A stretch of 64,000 nt of DNA from Coriobacteriia bacterium (GTDB taxonomy: Bacteria > Actinomycetota > Coriobacteriia > Coriobacteriales > Eggerthellaceae). Positions within the stretch are counted from its first letter, which is position 1. Each line of letters opens with the position of its first letter. Both the position numbers and the translations under genes were made by a program. This document shows, piece after piece, positions 37,374 to 46,876 of the stretch. Where the stretch lies: positions 1 through 64,000 of the forward strand of contig JAUNNF010000001.1 of NCBI GenBank assembly GCA_030537355.1, written 5' to 3'. Below the pieces are notes generated by a model. That model had not been told where the DNA came from. It did no database searches and saw only the letters and a program-made list of their open reading frames with translations.

Positions 37374-38836
37374 TATGCCCCCCAAGCGCCAGTTTCATCC
37401 TCTATTCCGTATCTTTTTGGATCAAATTTTGGTTTTATTCCATGCCTCAAATCATGCGAATAGTCTTTCATAATTTTAATTGCTATTGGAGACAATATAA
37501 ATAAGGATATAAAATTAATCCAACCTAATATACCGAGTCCAACGTCAACTAAATTCCATGTGGCGGAAGAATCAACAATGGTAGAAAATATCAAAGTAAA
37601 AATAAATATACATTTGACAACGTTCATTGCACGCTTGCTTGCGCCGTGCATAACAAAACGTACATTTGTCTCTATTACATAATAATAACCAACAATGGCA
37701 CCAGTTGCGAATATTGCAATCATAGCGGCGAGAATCTGTGGCGCCCAACCATGTAGCACCGGACAAGTGTTTAAACCTGCTTGAACCCAACCAGCACCTG
37801 CAACAATTCCTCCGCTAAATTCATTTCCTGGATATACAACAGAACCAGTGGAAGGATCTATGATCTCACAACATCCTGATAACAATATAACCAATGCTGT
37901 AGCAGTGCATATAACAAGTGTTGATAACAATACAGATACGCCTTGCAATAAGCCCTGCTTTACTGGATGATCACACCTTGCAGCAGCACCAAATGTACCA
38001 CCTGGACCGTATCCTACATCCGTAGAGAAAAGTCCACGTCTAACTCCCATGTTCACAGCTGAACCAACAATGCCTCCAAATAATGGATGAAAACCTACAG
38101 CGGAAGAAAGTATAGCTTGAAAAACAATACCAATATACTCGCTATAATAAATAATTACAACAATGGCAAATGCTAGATAACCGATACATTTAATAGGGGT
38201 AAATATAGATTCAAATTTTGAAATTCGTTTAATGCCTCCCCAAATGACAATAGCAATAATGATTGAAGTAACAACAACAGTTACATTTTTATCTGTATTA
38301 AAACCTTGTGTAATGCTATTGACAACTGTATTGCTTTGGACCCCAGGCATTAAAATGCCAAGGCCAATAATCGAGCATATAGCAAAAGCATAAGCAACAG
38401 GAATAGCAATCTTCTTATTTTTTAGACCTCGAGAAATATAGAAAGCAGGGCCACCTAAATACTCATCGCCATCTTTGATTTTAAAAACTTGCCCGAGCAT
38501 TGCTTCCACAATAGCAACCGCAGAGCCAAATAGTCCAAATACCCAAATCCAAGCAATAGCTCCTGGGCCTCCAGTGGCGATTGCTGTAGCAACACCTGCA
38601 ACATTACCTACACCAACACGTGAACCTAATGCTGTCATAAAAGCTTGAAAAGGTGATATACCCTTATCGTCATCGCTTGAATCAGAAAGTGCCTTTATTG
38701 CTTGCGGGAATAACCTAAACTGAGGAAATATCATTCTAATAGAAAAATAAATGGCAGTTACCATTGTAAAAGCTATAAAAATGTCATTCGAAATGCAATC
38801 TTTTATGATTTCGGTTATGTTTGTAAATTCATTCAT
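37373..38836 (-). CDS. AGCS family sodium:alanine/glycine symporter (copy 2)
   Basis: A 487-residue paralogue of the next gene with the same landmarks (SRVGVGNVAGVATAIATGG, FSTDVGYGPGGTF, GYYYVIETNVRF). The two differ mostly in hydrophobic positions, at the N-terminus and in the loop around GGIVAGAGWVQAG, so the tandem duplication is not recent. No clear Shine-Dalgarno site precedes ATG 38836. It diverges from the cyclophilin gene across 61 bp. Confidence 0.92.
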   Translation of the reverse strand: MNEFTNITEIIKDCISNDIFIAFTMVTAIYFSIRMIFPQFRLFPQAIKALSDSSDDDKGISPFQAFMTALGSRVGVGNVAGVATAIATGGPGAIAWIWVFGLFGSAVAIVEAMLGQVFKIKDGDEYLGGPAFYISRGLKNKKIAIPVAYAFAICSIIGLGILMPGVQSNTVVNSITQGFNTDKNVTVVVTSIIIAIVIWGGIKRISKFESIFTPIKCIGYLAFAIVVIIYYSEYIGIVFQAILSSAVGFHPLFGGIVGSAVNMGVRRGLFSTDVGYGPGGTFGAAARCDHPVKQGLLQGVSVLLSTLVICTATALVILLSGCCEIIDPSTGSVVYPGNEFSGGIVAGAGWVQAGLNTCPVLHGWAPQILAAMIAIFATGAIVGYYYVIETNVRFVMHGASKRAMNVVKCIFIFTLIFSTIVDSSATWNLVDVGLGILGWINFISLFILSPIAIKIMKDYSHDLRHGIKPKFDPKRYGIEDETGAWGA

Positions 38837-38897
38837 GATTTTACGAAAAGCTATTGTAGCATATTTGATATAATTTGAATAAACAAAGGAGACTACA

Positions 38898-39506
38898 ATG
38901 AAAAAAACAACACTTGTAATTTTACTTATAATACCTGTTCTTTTGATTGGTTTAGTTGGTTGTGCATGTAACAGTCAAAAGCAAAAAGTCACATATAGCG
39001 AAAATAACTTCAACCAAACCGATACTGCAGAGATCGTTATTAAAAATTATGGAACAATTGTTGTAGGGCTCGATGCAAATCAAGCTCCCAAAACTGTAGA
39101 AAACTTCAAAAAACTTGCTAATCAAGGCTTTTATAATGGCCTTACATTTCACAGAATCATTAAAGATTTTATGATGCAAGGTGGAGACCCTAAAGGTGAC
39201 GGAACGGGCGGATCTCCAGATAAAGTCAAAGGAGAATTCTCATCTAATGGCATAAACAATACTCTTGCCCATACACGTGGCGCGATATCAATGGCCAGAT
39301 CACAATCAAATGACAGTGGATCAAGTCAATTTTTTATTATGCAAAAAACAAATTCTAGTTTAGATGGTCAATATGCATGCTTTGGTTATGTACAAAGCGG
39401 AATTGAGATAGTTGATAAAATCTGTAATGAAGCAAAACCTTCAGACAACAACGGTACAATTCCAAAGGCAAATCAACCTATCATTCAGTCAATAACAATA
39501 AAATGA
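38898..39506 (+). CDS. Cyclophilin-type peptidyl-prolyl isomerase lipoprotein
   Basis: A 202-residue protein: lipoprotein signal with lipobox LVGC followed by a cyclophilin domain (NFKKLANQGFYNGLTFHRIIKDFMMQGGDP, GAISMARSQSNDSGSSQFFI, YACFGYV). The active-site Arg (HRI), Phe and Gln (MQGGDP) and SQFFI are present. It should fold proteins outside the membrane. A TATAAT at 38872 and AAAGGAG before the ATG give a standard leadered promoter. rsmI overlaps its end by 4 nt. Confidence 0.93.
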   Translation: MKKTTLVILLIIPVLLIGLVGCACNSQKQKVTYSENNFNQTDTAEIVIKNYGTIVVGLDANQAPKTVENFKKLANQGFYNGLTFHRIIKDFMMQGGDPKGDGTGGSPDKVKGEFSSNGINNTLAHTRGAISMARSQSNDSGSSQFFIMQKTNSSLDGQYACFGYVQSGIEIVDKICNEAKPSDNNGTIPKANQPIIQSITIK

Positions 39507-40273
39507 TAAGTATATGTTCTACTCCAATAGGAAATTTAGATGATGTATCTAAGCGTCTTCTAGATACATTGAAGGCTGCTGATGTGATTTATGCAGAAGA
39601 CACACGTGTTACTTCTAAACTTCTATCTAAATTCAACATTAAAACTCAAGTTAGGCGTATGGACGAAAACACCATTGAGAAGCAAGCAAATAAAATTGTA
39701 AAGCAAAACAAAAACATTGCATACTGCACAGATGCAGGAACCCCGGGAGTATCTGACCCTGGATTAAAACTTGTACGAGAAGCAAGAATAAACAATATCG
39801 ATATAGAAGTAATACCAGGTCCATGTGCGGCAATTACCGCATATGTTGCAAGCGGTTTTACTTCGCAGCAATTCTTTTTTGGAGGGTTTTTTCCAAGAAA
39901 AGAATCCGATCGTATTAAAGCTTTAAACAAAGATTGTCTTCAAATTTACTATGAGAGTCCAAAAAGAATAAGTTCAGCTCTAAGCACAATAGCAAAAGTA
40001 TTACCAGAGAGAAAAATAGCTGTATGCAGAGAGCTAACTAAAATTCATGAGGATGTGCAAATAGGCCTCGCTAATCAAATTAAACCTATAGAAAAAGGCG
40101 AAATTGTAATTGTAATTGACAAGCCAAGTAAAGAAGAACTTAAAGAAAACTACAATAAGAAAATTGAATTATGTAGGGATTTAGACTTATCTAAACTTAG
40201 TACAAAAGATGCCACAAAACTTTTACAGCTCTGTGGCATCTCTAAAAACGACGCTTATAAATTAACTATTTAG
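39503..40273 (+). CDS. rsmI: 16S rRNA (cytidine-1402 2'-O) methyltransferase
   Basis: A 256-residue tetrapyrrole-methylase-fold enzyme. STPIGNLDDVSKRLLDTLKAADVI, EDTRVTSKLL, TDAGTPGVSDPG and VIPGPCAAITA are the RsmI signature; YYESPKRI follows. It methylates C1402 of 16S rRNA. The ATGA overlap with the cyclophilin gene indicates coupling. Its 3' end overlaps the convergent GPH transporter by 8 nt and contains that gene's likely terminator. Confidence 0.95.
   Translation: MISICSTPIGNLDDVSKRLLDTLKAADVIYAEDTRVTSKLLSKFNIKTQVRRMDENTIEKQANKIVKQNKNIAYCTDAGTPGVSDPGLKLVREARINNIDIEVIPGPCAAITAYVASGFTSQQFFFGGFFPRKESDRIKALNKDCLQIYYESPKRISSALSTIAKVLPERKIAVCRELTKIHEDVQIGLANQIKPIEKGEIVIVIDKPSKEELKENYNKKIELCRDLDLSKLSTKDATKLLQLCGISKNDAYKLTI
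40208..40240 (-). terminator. Terminator of the leftward GPH-transporter transcript, inside rsmI
   Basis: GATGCCACA and TGTGGCATC form a perfect 9-bp stem with a 15-nt loop. On the minus strand it is followed by TTTTGTA. It lies within the rsmI coding sequence. Confidence 0.65.
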
Positions 40274-41777
40274 CACCATGCTTCTTTTTAATTCTTTCGT
40301 TATCTGCTTCTAATTCTTCTTTAATTTCGTCAGAAACAAGATTTGTATCTTCATGGTCTCTTACCCAAGTAAGCTCGAGCATCTTCATCGTTACTCTATG
40401 CAACTCTTGAGTAAGCTCGATCTTTTTCATGAAAACAATAGCCGCAACAATAATTAAAATTGCAGGAACTACGAACATCATAATCTTAAATATCATAACG
40501 CCATCAGGAGTTATTGTAGCAGCTGTAGCACCTGTTGTCATGCCTGCGAGAATAGCTGTCTGTCCTACAACACCATTAGATACAGCACCACCAAACTTAT
40601 CACATAGAGGTCTTACAGATAACGCTAGCGATTCGTCTCTGTGTCCTAAAACAACCTGACCATATTCTACAGAATCAGTAATTGTCATTAGTACTACCAA
40701 GAATACGAGTGGTTGAGGGATATAGAAAAGTTCTGCAGCAATCAAAACTAATGCAAAGTTGCTTCCTGCAAAAGCAAATAACAATAATCCTGCAAGCATA
40801 GCTACAAAGCAACCGAGTATAAGAGGCTTACGTTCAAGCTTCTCACACAGCTTAGGAAACGACACAACAGAAATCACACCTACAAACATATTAATAGTTT
40901 GAAGTATTGCAAAGCCTTCCGAGTAACCCATAATATACTGGAAATAATATAACTCAAGTGAGTTTACTAAATAAATTGCAGAACAATAAAGAATATAACC
41001 AATAGCTGTCCATAGCAATTGATCGTTTCTAACAAGCACTTTTAATATTGCAGAAATACCCTTTGTTTCTTCTTGATTAAGACGAAGCTCGTTCTCTTTT
41101 TCATGAGTGAAAATACCAACTACAATAGCGGTTATAAAACCAGTTGCAGCTACAATAAAACCGAACATGAGCCAACCAGTTTCATCTCCAGTACCTCCAT
41201 TATTATTTAGCGAGAAAAACAAAACAATAGGCATAACCACAACACCTACAAGTGATCCACCAATAGATGAACCTACGCGAGCAAATGTAGCAGTTCTCTC
41301 GCGTTCGCGTGAATCAAAAGTAAGAGCTGGCAACATTGACCAAAAACCGATATCTTTAAAAGAATAAAAGATATCCATACCAATATACAAGAAAGCGAAA
41401 ATAATAAGATACAACCATGGATTTGTTTTAACAAGACCTCCCATATTGGTAAATAATATACATAATATAATTGATGATATAGCACCACCAATTACAATCC
41501 ATGGACGGAAATGACCCCATCTTGTTTTTGTTCTGTCGATAGCATTACCAATGAGCGGATCAATAAACAACTCAACAATACGCAATACCATGATAATTAA
41601 CGTGACAACACCAACAAGTGTATTGTTAAGATTTGGATCACCTGTGTCAAATAAATGTGAAGTAATAAAGTTAATCAAATACGTAGATAACGCAAAATAA
41701 AAAACATCATTACCAAAAGCCCCAAATGTATAGGCTAAGCGAGAGCCTAATGACATTTTTTCTTCTTTACCAGCCAT
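40266..41777 (-). CDS. GPH-family glycoside-cation symporter (MelB-like)
   Basis: A 503-residue, 12-helix transporter. YTFGAFGNDVFYFALSTYL, PLIGNAIDRTKTRWGHFRPWI (the loop 2-3 cation/sugar motif) and the Arg-rich GSSIG region match GPH transporters. It would import a glycoside with a cation; the sugar cannot be read. No glycosidase is nearby. AGGAGG precedes ATG. It is the last gene of the leftward block that follows argS and the prepilin peptidase. Confidence 0.88.
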   Translation of the reverse strand: MAGKEEKMSLGSRLAYTFGAFGNDVFYFALSTYLINFITSHLFDTGDPNLNNTLVGVVTLIIMVLRIVELFIDPLIGNAIDRTKTRWGHFRPWIVIGGAISSIILCILFTNMGGLVKTNPWLYLIIFAFLYIGMDIFYSFKDIGFWSMLPALTFDSRERERTATFARVGSSIGGSLVGVVVMPIVLFFSLNNNGGTGDETGWLMFGFIVAATGFITAIVVGIFTHEKENELRLNQEETKGISAILKVLVRNDQLLWTAIGYILYCSAIYLVNSLELYYFQYIMGYSEGFAILQTINMFVGVISVVSFPKLCEKLERKPLILGCFVAMLAGLLLFAFAGSNFALVLIAAELFYIPQPLVFLVVLMTITDSVEYGQVVLGHRDESLALSVRPLCDKFGGAVSNGVVGQTAILAGMTTGATAATITPDGVMIFKIMMFVVPAILIIVAAIVFMKKIELTQELHRVTMKMLELTWVRDHEDTNLVSDEIKEELEADNERIKKKHGAK

Positions 41778-41790
41778 GTATCCTCCTAAT

Positions 41791-42237
41791 TTACGACAAC
41801 ATATGTATTATAGCAGAAATAATAATACCAACAAGTATAAAAGGAGCAAAGGCAGCAACTCTCTTTTTTGATATCAATGAATAAATTACAAAGGCAACAC
41901 AAGAAGAAATAATACATATGCAGGCTGAATAAAAACCAAGATAGAGTCCAACAACAGATAAATATTTAATATCTCCAATTCCGAACGCATTTTTATCTTT
42001 CATTAAATACAAAAGTAACAACATCAATAAGAAAAGACCAATTCCTGTTAACAGACAAGTAAAAATGTAGAATAATTGATCGAGGCAAAAGCTTCTATAT
42101 GTTGCAAAGCCAATCCATAAAATTATCAAAATTAAAACAAGCCAATTAGGGATTTTACGAGTTTTTCCATCGATAATAGCAGCAATTAGAGCCACTGCTC
42201 CCAAAACTGAATATTGTAGGATATCAACAATTTCCAT
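41791..42237 (-). CDS. A24 family prepilin peptidase (TadV/CpaA type)
   Basis: A 148-residue membrane protein with the two aspartate motifs of type IV prepilin peptidases: AAIIDGKTRKIPNWL (first Asp) and GIGDIKYLSVVGLYLG (GxGD). It lacks the N-terminal methylase part, as in TadV/CpaA. It should cleave pilin leader peptides at the membrane, but no pilin or secretion ATPase gene is in the window. It starts directly after the argS stop codon. Confidence 0.85.
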   Translation of the reverse strand: MEIVDILQYSVLGAVALIAAIIDGKTRKIPNWLVLILIILWIGFATYRSFCLDQLFYIFTCLLTGIGLFLLMLLLLYLMKDKNAFGIGDIKYLSVVGLYLGFYSACICIISSCVAFVIYSLISKKRVAAFAPFILVGIIISAIIHMLS

Positions 42238-43926
42238 CTACATCCTAGTTGGAGCAGATACACCAAGTAAACCTAAAGTCAAATCAAGAGTAATTCTAAC
42301 AGCATCACAAAGTGCGAGCCTTGCTTTGCGTATCTTTTTACTTTCAGCCATAACATGGCAATTGGTATAGAACAGATGAAATGCGTGAGCTAGATCTTGT
42401 GAATATTTAACGAGCTTATGTGGCGCACGTTGAAGTGCAGCCATCTTTAATACCTCAGGAAAACTATCCATCAACCTGCAAAGTTCAAGTTCGTTCTCGT
42501 GTTCTAAATACTTAAGCTCAGGATTACAAATAAGAGTTTCAGCAATCTCTTCAATAGGCATACATTCAACTCTGGCCTCGTCAGCGCCTTGAGACCCACT
42601 AAAACCTTTTAGGTCTAAATAAGCCTTACGTAAAATTGAGCAAATGCGTGCATGAGCATATTGAACATAATATACAGGATTTGATGAGTCTTGTTTCTTA
42701 GCAAGCTCTATATCAAAATCAATTTGCTGATCAGAGCTTCTTGACAACATAAGATATCTTGTAGCATCAACACCAACCTCGTCAATAAGCTCTTGGAACG
42801 TAATCATATCTCCACTACGTTTACTCATTCGGACTTTCTCGCCATCTCTAAATAAATTAACTAGCTGACCTAATAATACTTCTAGAGAATCTGGCAATTT
42901 ATCCCAAGCTTGTATCATAGCTTTCATGCGGGGAATATATCCATGATGGTCCGCACCCCAAATGTCAATTAAGTGGTTAAAACCACGGTCAAGCTTATTT
43001 TTATGATAAGCACAATCAGATAAAAAGTAAGTCATCTCGCCATTTTCTTTAATGACTACCCTATCCTTGTCATCGCCAAATTCTGTGGATTTAAACCATG
43101 TAGCACCATCACGTTCATAGATCAAATCTTTAGATTTAAACTCATCTAACGCAGCCTCAATCAAATTATCGTCATATAAACTACTCTCTGAAAAGAACAT
43201 ATCAAACTCATTACCAAATTGAGCAAGAGTGTGTTTGATAACATCCATCATGTATTTGTAACCATAGTCTCTAATAAAATCTATATCAGCATTTTTGTTC
43301 TCGTCATAGATTTTTTGAGCGATGTCTTTCACATAATCTCCACCATAACCATCGTCAGGCATTTCAACGTCCTCGCCTTTGATTTGACGATATCTTACAT
43401 AGATTGAATTGGCAAAGAGTTGCATCTGAACGCCATGGTCATTGACATAAAACTCCTGATAAACATTATACCCAGCATGTTTCATAATGCGAGCAATACT
43501 ATCCCCTAACGCTGCCCATCTGCCATGGCCTACATGCATAGGTCCTGTAGGGTTTGCAGATATATACTCTAGATTAATATTGTCATCACAATCAATAACG
43601 CCACAACCATAATCATATTTTTGAGACCTAATCCTCTCAACAACATCAGTTAGGGTTCCTTGTGATAGCTTTATATTAATAAAACCAGGACCTGCTATAT
43701 CAATAGATTCAACAATATTATTTTCTGGAAAATTATCTACGATAGCCTCTGCTATTTGGCGAGGAGCCTTATGCTCTGACTTTGCCATACGCATTGCCAC
43801 AGTAGAAGCAAAATCTCCATTAGACTCGTCTTTAGGGCGTTCTAAACCTATATCAACATTACTATCAAAACCAGCATTACTAAGTGCAGTTTTAAATAAA
43901 TCTGTTAAATCATTTTGATTTTGCAT
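42238..43926 (-). CDS. argS: Arginyl-tRNA synthetase
   Basis: A 562-residue class I synthetase. The N-terminal Add1 domain is followed by SANPTGPMHVGHGRW (HIGH motif), the KMSKS equivalent VRMSKRSGD and a DALR anticodon-binding domain (YAHARICSILRKA onward). It charges tRNA-Arg. Its ATG overlaps the hpf stop codon by one base; the prepilin peptidase follows with no gap. Confidence 0.97.
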   Translation of the reverse strand: MQNQNDLTDLFKTALSNAGFDSNVDIGLERPKDESNGDFASTVAMRMAKSEHKAPRQIAEAIVDNFPENNIVESIDIAGPGFINIKLSQGTLTDVVERIRSQKYDYGCGVIDCDDNINLEYISANPTGPMHVGHGRWAALGDSIARIMKHAGYNVYQEFYVNDHGVQMQLFANSIYVRYRQIKGEDVEMPDDGYGGDYVKDIAQKIYDENKNADIDFIRDYGYKYMMDVIKHTLAQFGNEFDMFFSESSLYDDNLIEAALDEFKSKDLIYERDGATWFKSTEFGDDKDRVVIKENGEMTYFLSDCAYHKNKLDRGFNHLIDIWGADHHGYIPRMKAMIQAWDKLPDSLEVLLGQLVNLFRDGEKVRMSKRSGDMITFQELIDEVGVDATRYLMLSRSSDQQIDFDIELAKKQDSSNPVYYVQYAHARICSILRKAYLDLKGFSGSQGADEARVECMPIEEIAETLICNPELKYLEHENELELCRLMDSFPEVLKMAALQRAPHKLVKYSQDLAHAFHLFYTNCHVMAESKKIRKARLALCDAVRITLDLTLGLLGVSAPTRM

Positions 43927-44498
43927 TATTTTTCAGTGATGAGACCGTAGCCACCATCAACTCTTTGATAAAGCACACAAACCTTGTTAGTGTCAGCATC
44001 CTTAAACATATAAAAATCATGTCCGAGCAAATCAAACTCAATAATTGCCTCATCTTTTGTCATAGGAGTAAGTTCAATTTCTTTTGTTCTTACAATATCT
44101 TCTTCAGACAAATCATCCATCAAGGCTTCAATATCAAGTTCTCCGCCAGCACCTTCAACAGCACGTTGTGCTTCGCGTTCTTGAGTTAAAATCTTTTTGT
44201 CCATAACGCGAGTCTTGTATTTTCTGAGCTGACGAGTAACTTTGGCAGCTGCTACATCAATTGCAGCATGAATCTCCTCTTCAAATTCCTCAACATGAAT
44301 AACATGTCCTTGAGCACGAAGTGTAACTTCACAACGTGCCGGAACTGGGTTAGCAGGATTTTTTTCCAAACCTAACACGATATCTATAGTTAACGGATCA
44401 ATATTAAATACTCGTGCAGCATTGCCGATTTTTTCATCGCAATACTCGCGCATCCAATCTGTTACATTAAAACCTCTACCACTTACTGTGAGTTCCAT
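43926..44498 (-). CDS. hpf: Long-form ribosome hibernation promoting factor
   Basis: A 190-residue protein. The N-terminal S30AE domain (about residues 1-100, VSGRGFNVTDWMREYCDEKI) binds the 30S decoding centre, and the C-terminal domain (MTKDEAIIEFDLLGHDFYMFKD) is the dimerisation part of long HPF that makes 100S ribosomes in stationary phase. It lies 10 nt after degV with a GGAGG site before ATG. Confidence 0.95.
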   Translation of the reverse strand: MELTVSGRGFNVTDWMREYCDEKIGNAARVFNIDPLTIDIVLGLEKNPANPVPARCEVTLRAQGHVIHVEEFEEEIHAAIDVAAAKVTRQLRKYKTRVMDKKILTQEREAQRAVEGAGGELDIEALMDDLSEEDIVRTKEIELTPMTKDEAIIEFDLLGHDFYMFKDADTNKVCVLYQRVDGGYGLITEK

Positions 44499-44508
44499 AA
44501 TTTCCTCC

Positions 44509-45369
44509 TTAATCCCACTTTGTTACAAACAATATACCAAAACATCTTGGCCCACAATGGCTTGATATTGTACAACTAGCAACTGTTTCATGAACTCTCT
44601 CAAAAGGAACATATTTCCTGACTTCAGCCTTAACAGCCTCTAGAATATCATCCTCTAACTCTGCAGAGTTAGTAACAAATACATCATCAGGTACAACATC
44701 ATCATATTGAGAAAGCTGATCGCCAATATATTTAAGTAATACCTTCTTCAACTTTCCTCTATACATTTTACCCATATGCAGTGAACCATCAGAATTATCA
44801 ACATTAAGTAACGGTTTGCATTTAAGCATACCAGCAGCCTTTGCAGCAACGGTTGGGCAACGTCCACCAGCAGCCATAAAATCGAGTGTGTCGAGTACGA
44901 AAGAAACATGTACATGTTCTTTTATTTTTTCAAGTTCAGAAACTATAGATTTAGCATCCATACCATCTTTAATCATACGTCCAGCTCTAATTACAAGCTG
45001 ACCAGTACCAGTTGATAAATTACAACTATCAACAACATAGACACCATCTAATTGTTCTGCAGCAGACTTTGCATTATCGCAAGCACTTGATAAGGCATGG
45101 CCTAAAGTAATATGGATTACTTCGTCATGACTTTCTTTTAATTTCTTAAAATGTTCTAAGTACTCTCCAACACTAATTGCGGCAGTTTTTGGCAATGAGC
45201 CATCTTTATGATAAGCCTTATAAATATCTGATGGATGAATATCTACATTATCTCTATATTCCTTATCACCTAAAATAATGCAATAAGGATAATAAACAAC
45301 ATTATATTCATCTTTTAGTTCGCTAGATAGATCACATGTACTATCAGCGCTAAGAGCAATATTACTCAT
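44509..45369 (-). CDS. DegV family fatty-acid-binding protein
   Basis: A 286-residue DegV protein. Opening SADSTCDLSSEL, the TAAISVGEYLEHF segment, GHALSSACDNAK and DTLDFMAAGGRCP are the family landmarks. DegV/FakB proteins hold a fatty acid for phosphorylation by FakA; no fakA is in the window. The start overlaps the PTS gene by 8 nt, so it is co-transcribed. Confidence 0.92.
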   Translation of the reverse strand: MSNIALSADSTCDLSSELKDEYNVVYYPYCIILGDKEYRDNVDIHPSDIYKAYHKDGSLPKTAAISVGEYLEHFKKLKESHDEVIHITLGHALSSACDNAKSAAEQLDGVYVVDSCNLSTGTGQLVIRAGRMIKDGMDAKSIVSELEKIKEHVHVSFVLDTLDFMAAGGRCPTVAAKAAGMLKCKPLLNVDNSDGSLHMGKMYRGKLKKVLLKYIGDQLSQYDDVVPDDVFVTNSAELEDDILEAVKAEVRKYVPFERVHETVASCTISSHCGPRCFGILFVTKWD

Positions 45370-46819
45370 TTTTATTTTCCGCCTTTTTCTGTTTATTTTT
45401 CATCCATATAGTTTTAAAGATAACAATAAACAATACATTTAATGCAATACCAACAGCTGTGGCCACATACCACCAATACCAAGGACTAGCTAGACCAAAC
45501 AACGGATCTAAAATAGTAATTGATGGAGCTGTACGCTCAATACCTAAAAACATAACAAGTGCACCAGTAATAGCACCAGATAATACGTTAGCGCTAATCA
45601 TAGGCAAAGGCGCTGCCAATGCATATGGAATAGCAGGCTCTGTAGCAACTGTAGCACCAACAATAAATGTAGTTACACTGGCTCCACGCTCTTGCTTTGT
45701 AAATAATTTAGGACGAACCCAACAAGCAATTGCAGCAGCCATTGGAGGTAACATCTGACATACACCACCAACAGCATACCAAGTATAAATACCACTAGAT
45801 ACCATACCAATCTCAAAGAACCAAGCAGCTTTATTAATTGGACCACCCATATCTGCAACAGTCATAGCACCAAGTAATGCACCAATTAGCATCATATATT
45901 CTGTAGGAATTGATGTTAAGAAATTATAAAGTGCAGCCATTAAGAATGAAGCAATAGGAGCCACAATAAACATTGTGAATAATGACATAACGAGTAATGC
46001 TACAACAGGCACAACAAAGAAAGGCATAACAGGTTGAACCTGTTTTGGTAACTTAATCTTATTAAGTAACATTACAAAATAACCAGTAGCTAGACCAATT
46101 GCAACAGCACCTAAAAATCCTGCTCCAGTTTCGGCATTAATCAATGTTGGCTCATTAGCTACATAAGAACAAATAAATGCAGCTGCAAAGGCAGGTTTAC
46201 CGCCAATAGAACGGGCAATTGCAGCACCCATTATAGGTATCATAAACTTAAAACCTAGAGAACCGAGTTCGTTGAATATCCAAGAAATCGAGGCCCACTC
46301 TCCCGTGTCCTGATTGTAAGGAGTAATTGGCATACCGCATTTATCCATAACAACAGCGATAGCCATCATGATACCACCTGCAATAACAAATGGGATAGAA
46401 GCAGATACACCACTCATCAAGTGCTGAACAACACCTGAAGTTCCAGCACCAAGATTAATTCCACCGTCATCACTAGCTTCATCCTTATCCTCAGATGAAC
46501 CTTGAACTTTAGCATTCTTAGGAAGATCATCTAAAATAGCATCAACTTCTTTTAACACATTAGAAATAGGAATAGTCAAAACTTTTTTACCATCAAACCT
46601 GTTAACAACTTCAGGCTCAAGGTTTTTGCCTGTTGCAATAATCACATAATCTGCTTGCTTGATTTCTTCAGGCTTTAACAAGTTATCCGGGCCAGCAGCA
46701 CCATGGGTTTCAATTTTACAATCCCAACCACGCTCTTTACTCTTTTCTTGCAATAATTCTGCAGCCATATAAGTATGAGCCACACCTGCTGGACACGCTG
46801 TAATACCTACAATTTTCAT
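45362..46819 (-). CDS. Fructose-family PTS enzyme IIBC
   Basis: A 485-residue PTS permease. Residues 1-~100 form the EIIB-fructose domain with phospho-Cys in TACPAGVAHTYMAAE. A linker rich in Asp and Ser (to ~130) leads to an EIIC domain with SGVSASIPFVIAGGIMMAIA, ADMGGPINKAAWFF and ATEPAIPYALAAPLP. The fructose EIIA domain is not on this gene and not beside it, so it must be supplied elsewhere. GGAG precedes ATG. The linked degV, hpf and argS suggest a housekeeping operon. Confidence 0.92.
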   Translation of the reverse strand: MKIVGITACPAGVAHTYMAAELLQEKSKERGWDCKIETHGAAGPDNLLKPEEIKQADYVIIATGKNLEPEVVNRFDGKKVLTIPISNVLKEVDAILDDLPKNAKVQGSSEDKDEASDDGGINLGAGTSGVVQHLMSGVSASIPFVIAGGIMMAIAVVMDKCGMPITPYNQDTGEWASISWIFNELGSLGFKFMIPIMGAAIARSIGGKPAFAAAFICSYVANEPTLINAETGAGFLGAVAIGLATGYFVMLLNKIKLPKQVQPVMPFFVVPVVALLVMSLFTMFIVAPIASFLMAALYNFLTSIPTEYMMLIGALLGAMTVADMGGPINKAAWFFEIGMVSSGIYTWYAVGGVCQMLPPMAAAIACWVRPKLFTKQERGASVTTFIVGATVATEPAIPYALAAPLPMISANVLSGAITGALVMFLGIERTAPSITILDPLFGLASPWYWWYVATAVGIALNVLFIVIFKTIWMKNKQKKAENKNE

Positions 46820-46876
46820 ATCGTCTCCTTTTTTTCTCTCTAAATTAGATATTTTAACATTATTCGTTAATAGATT

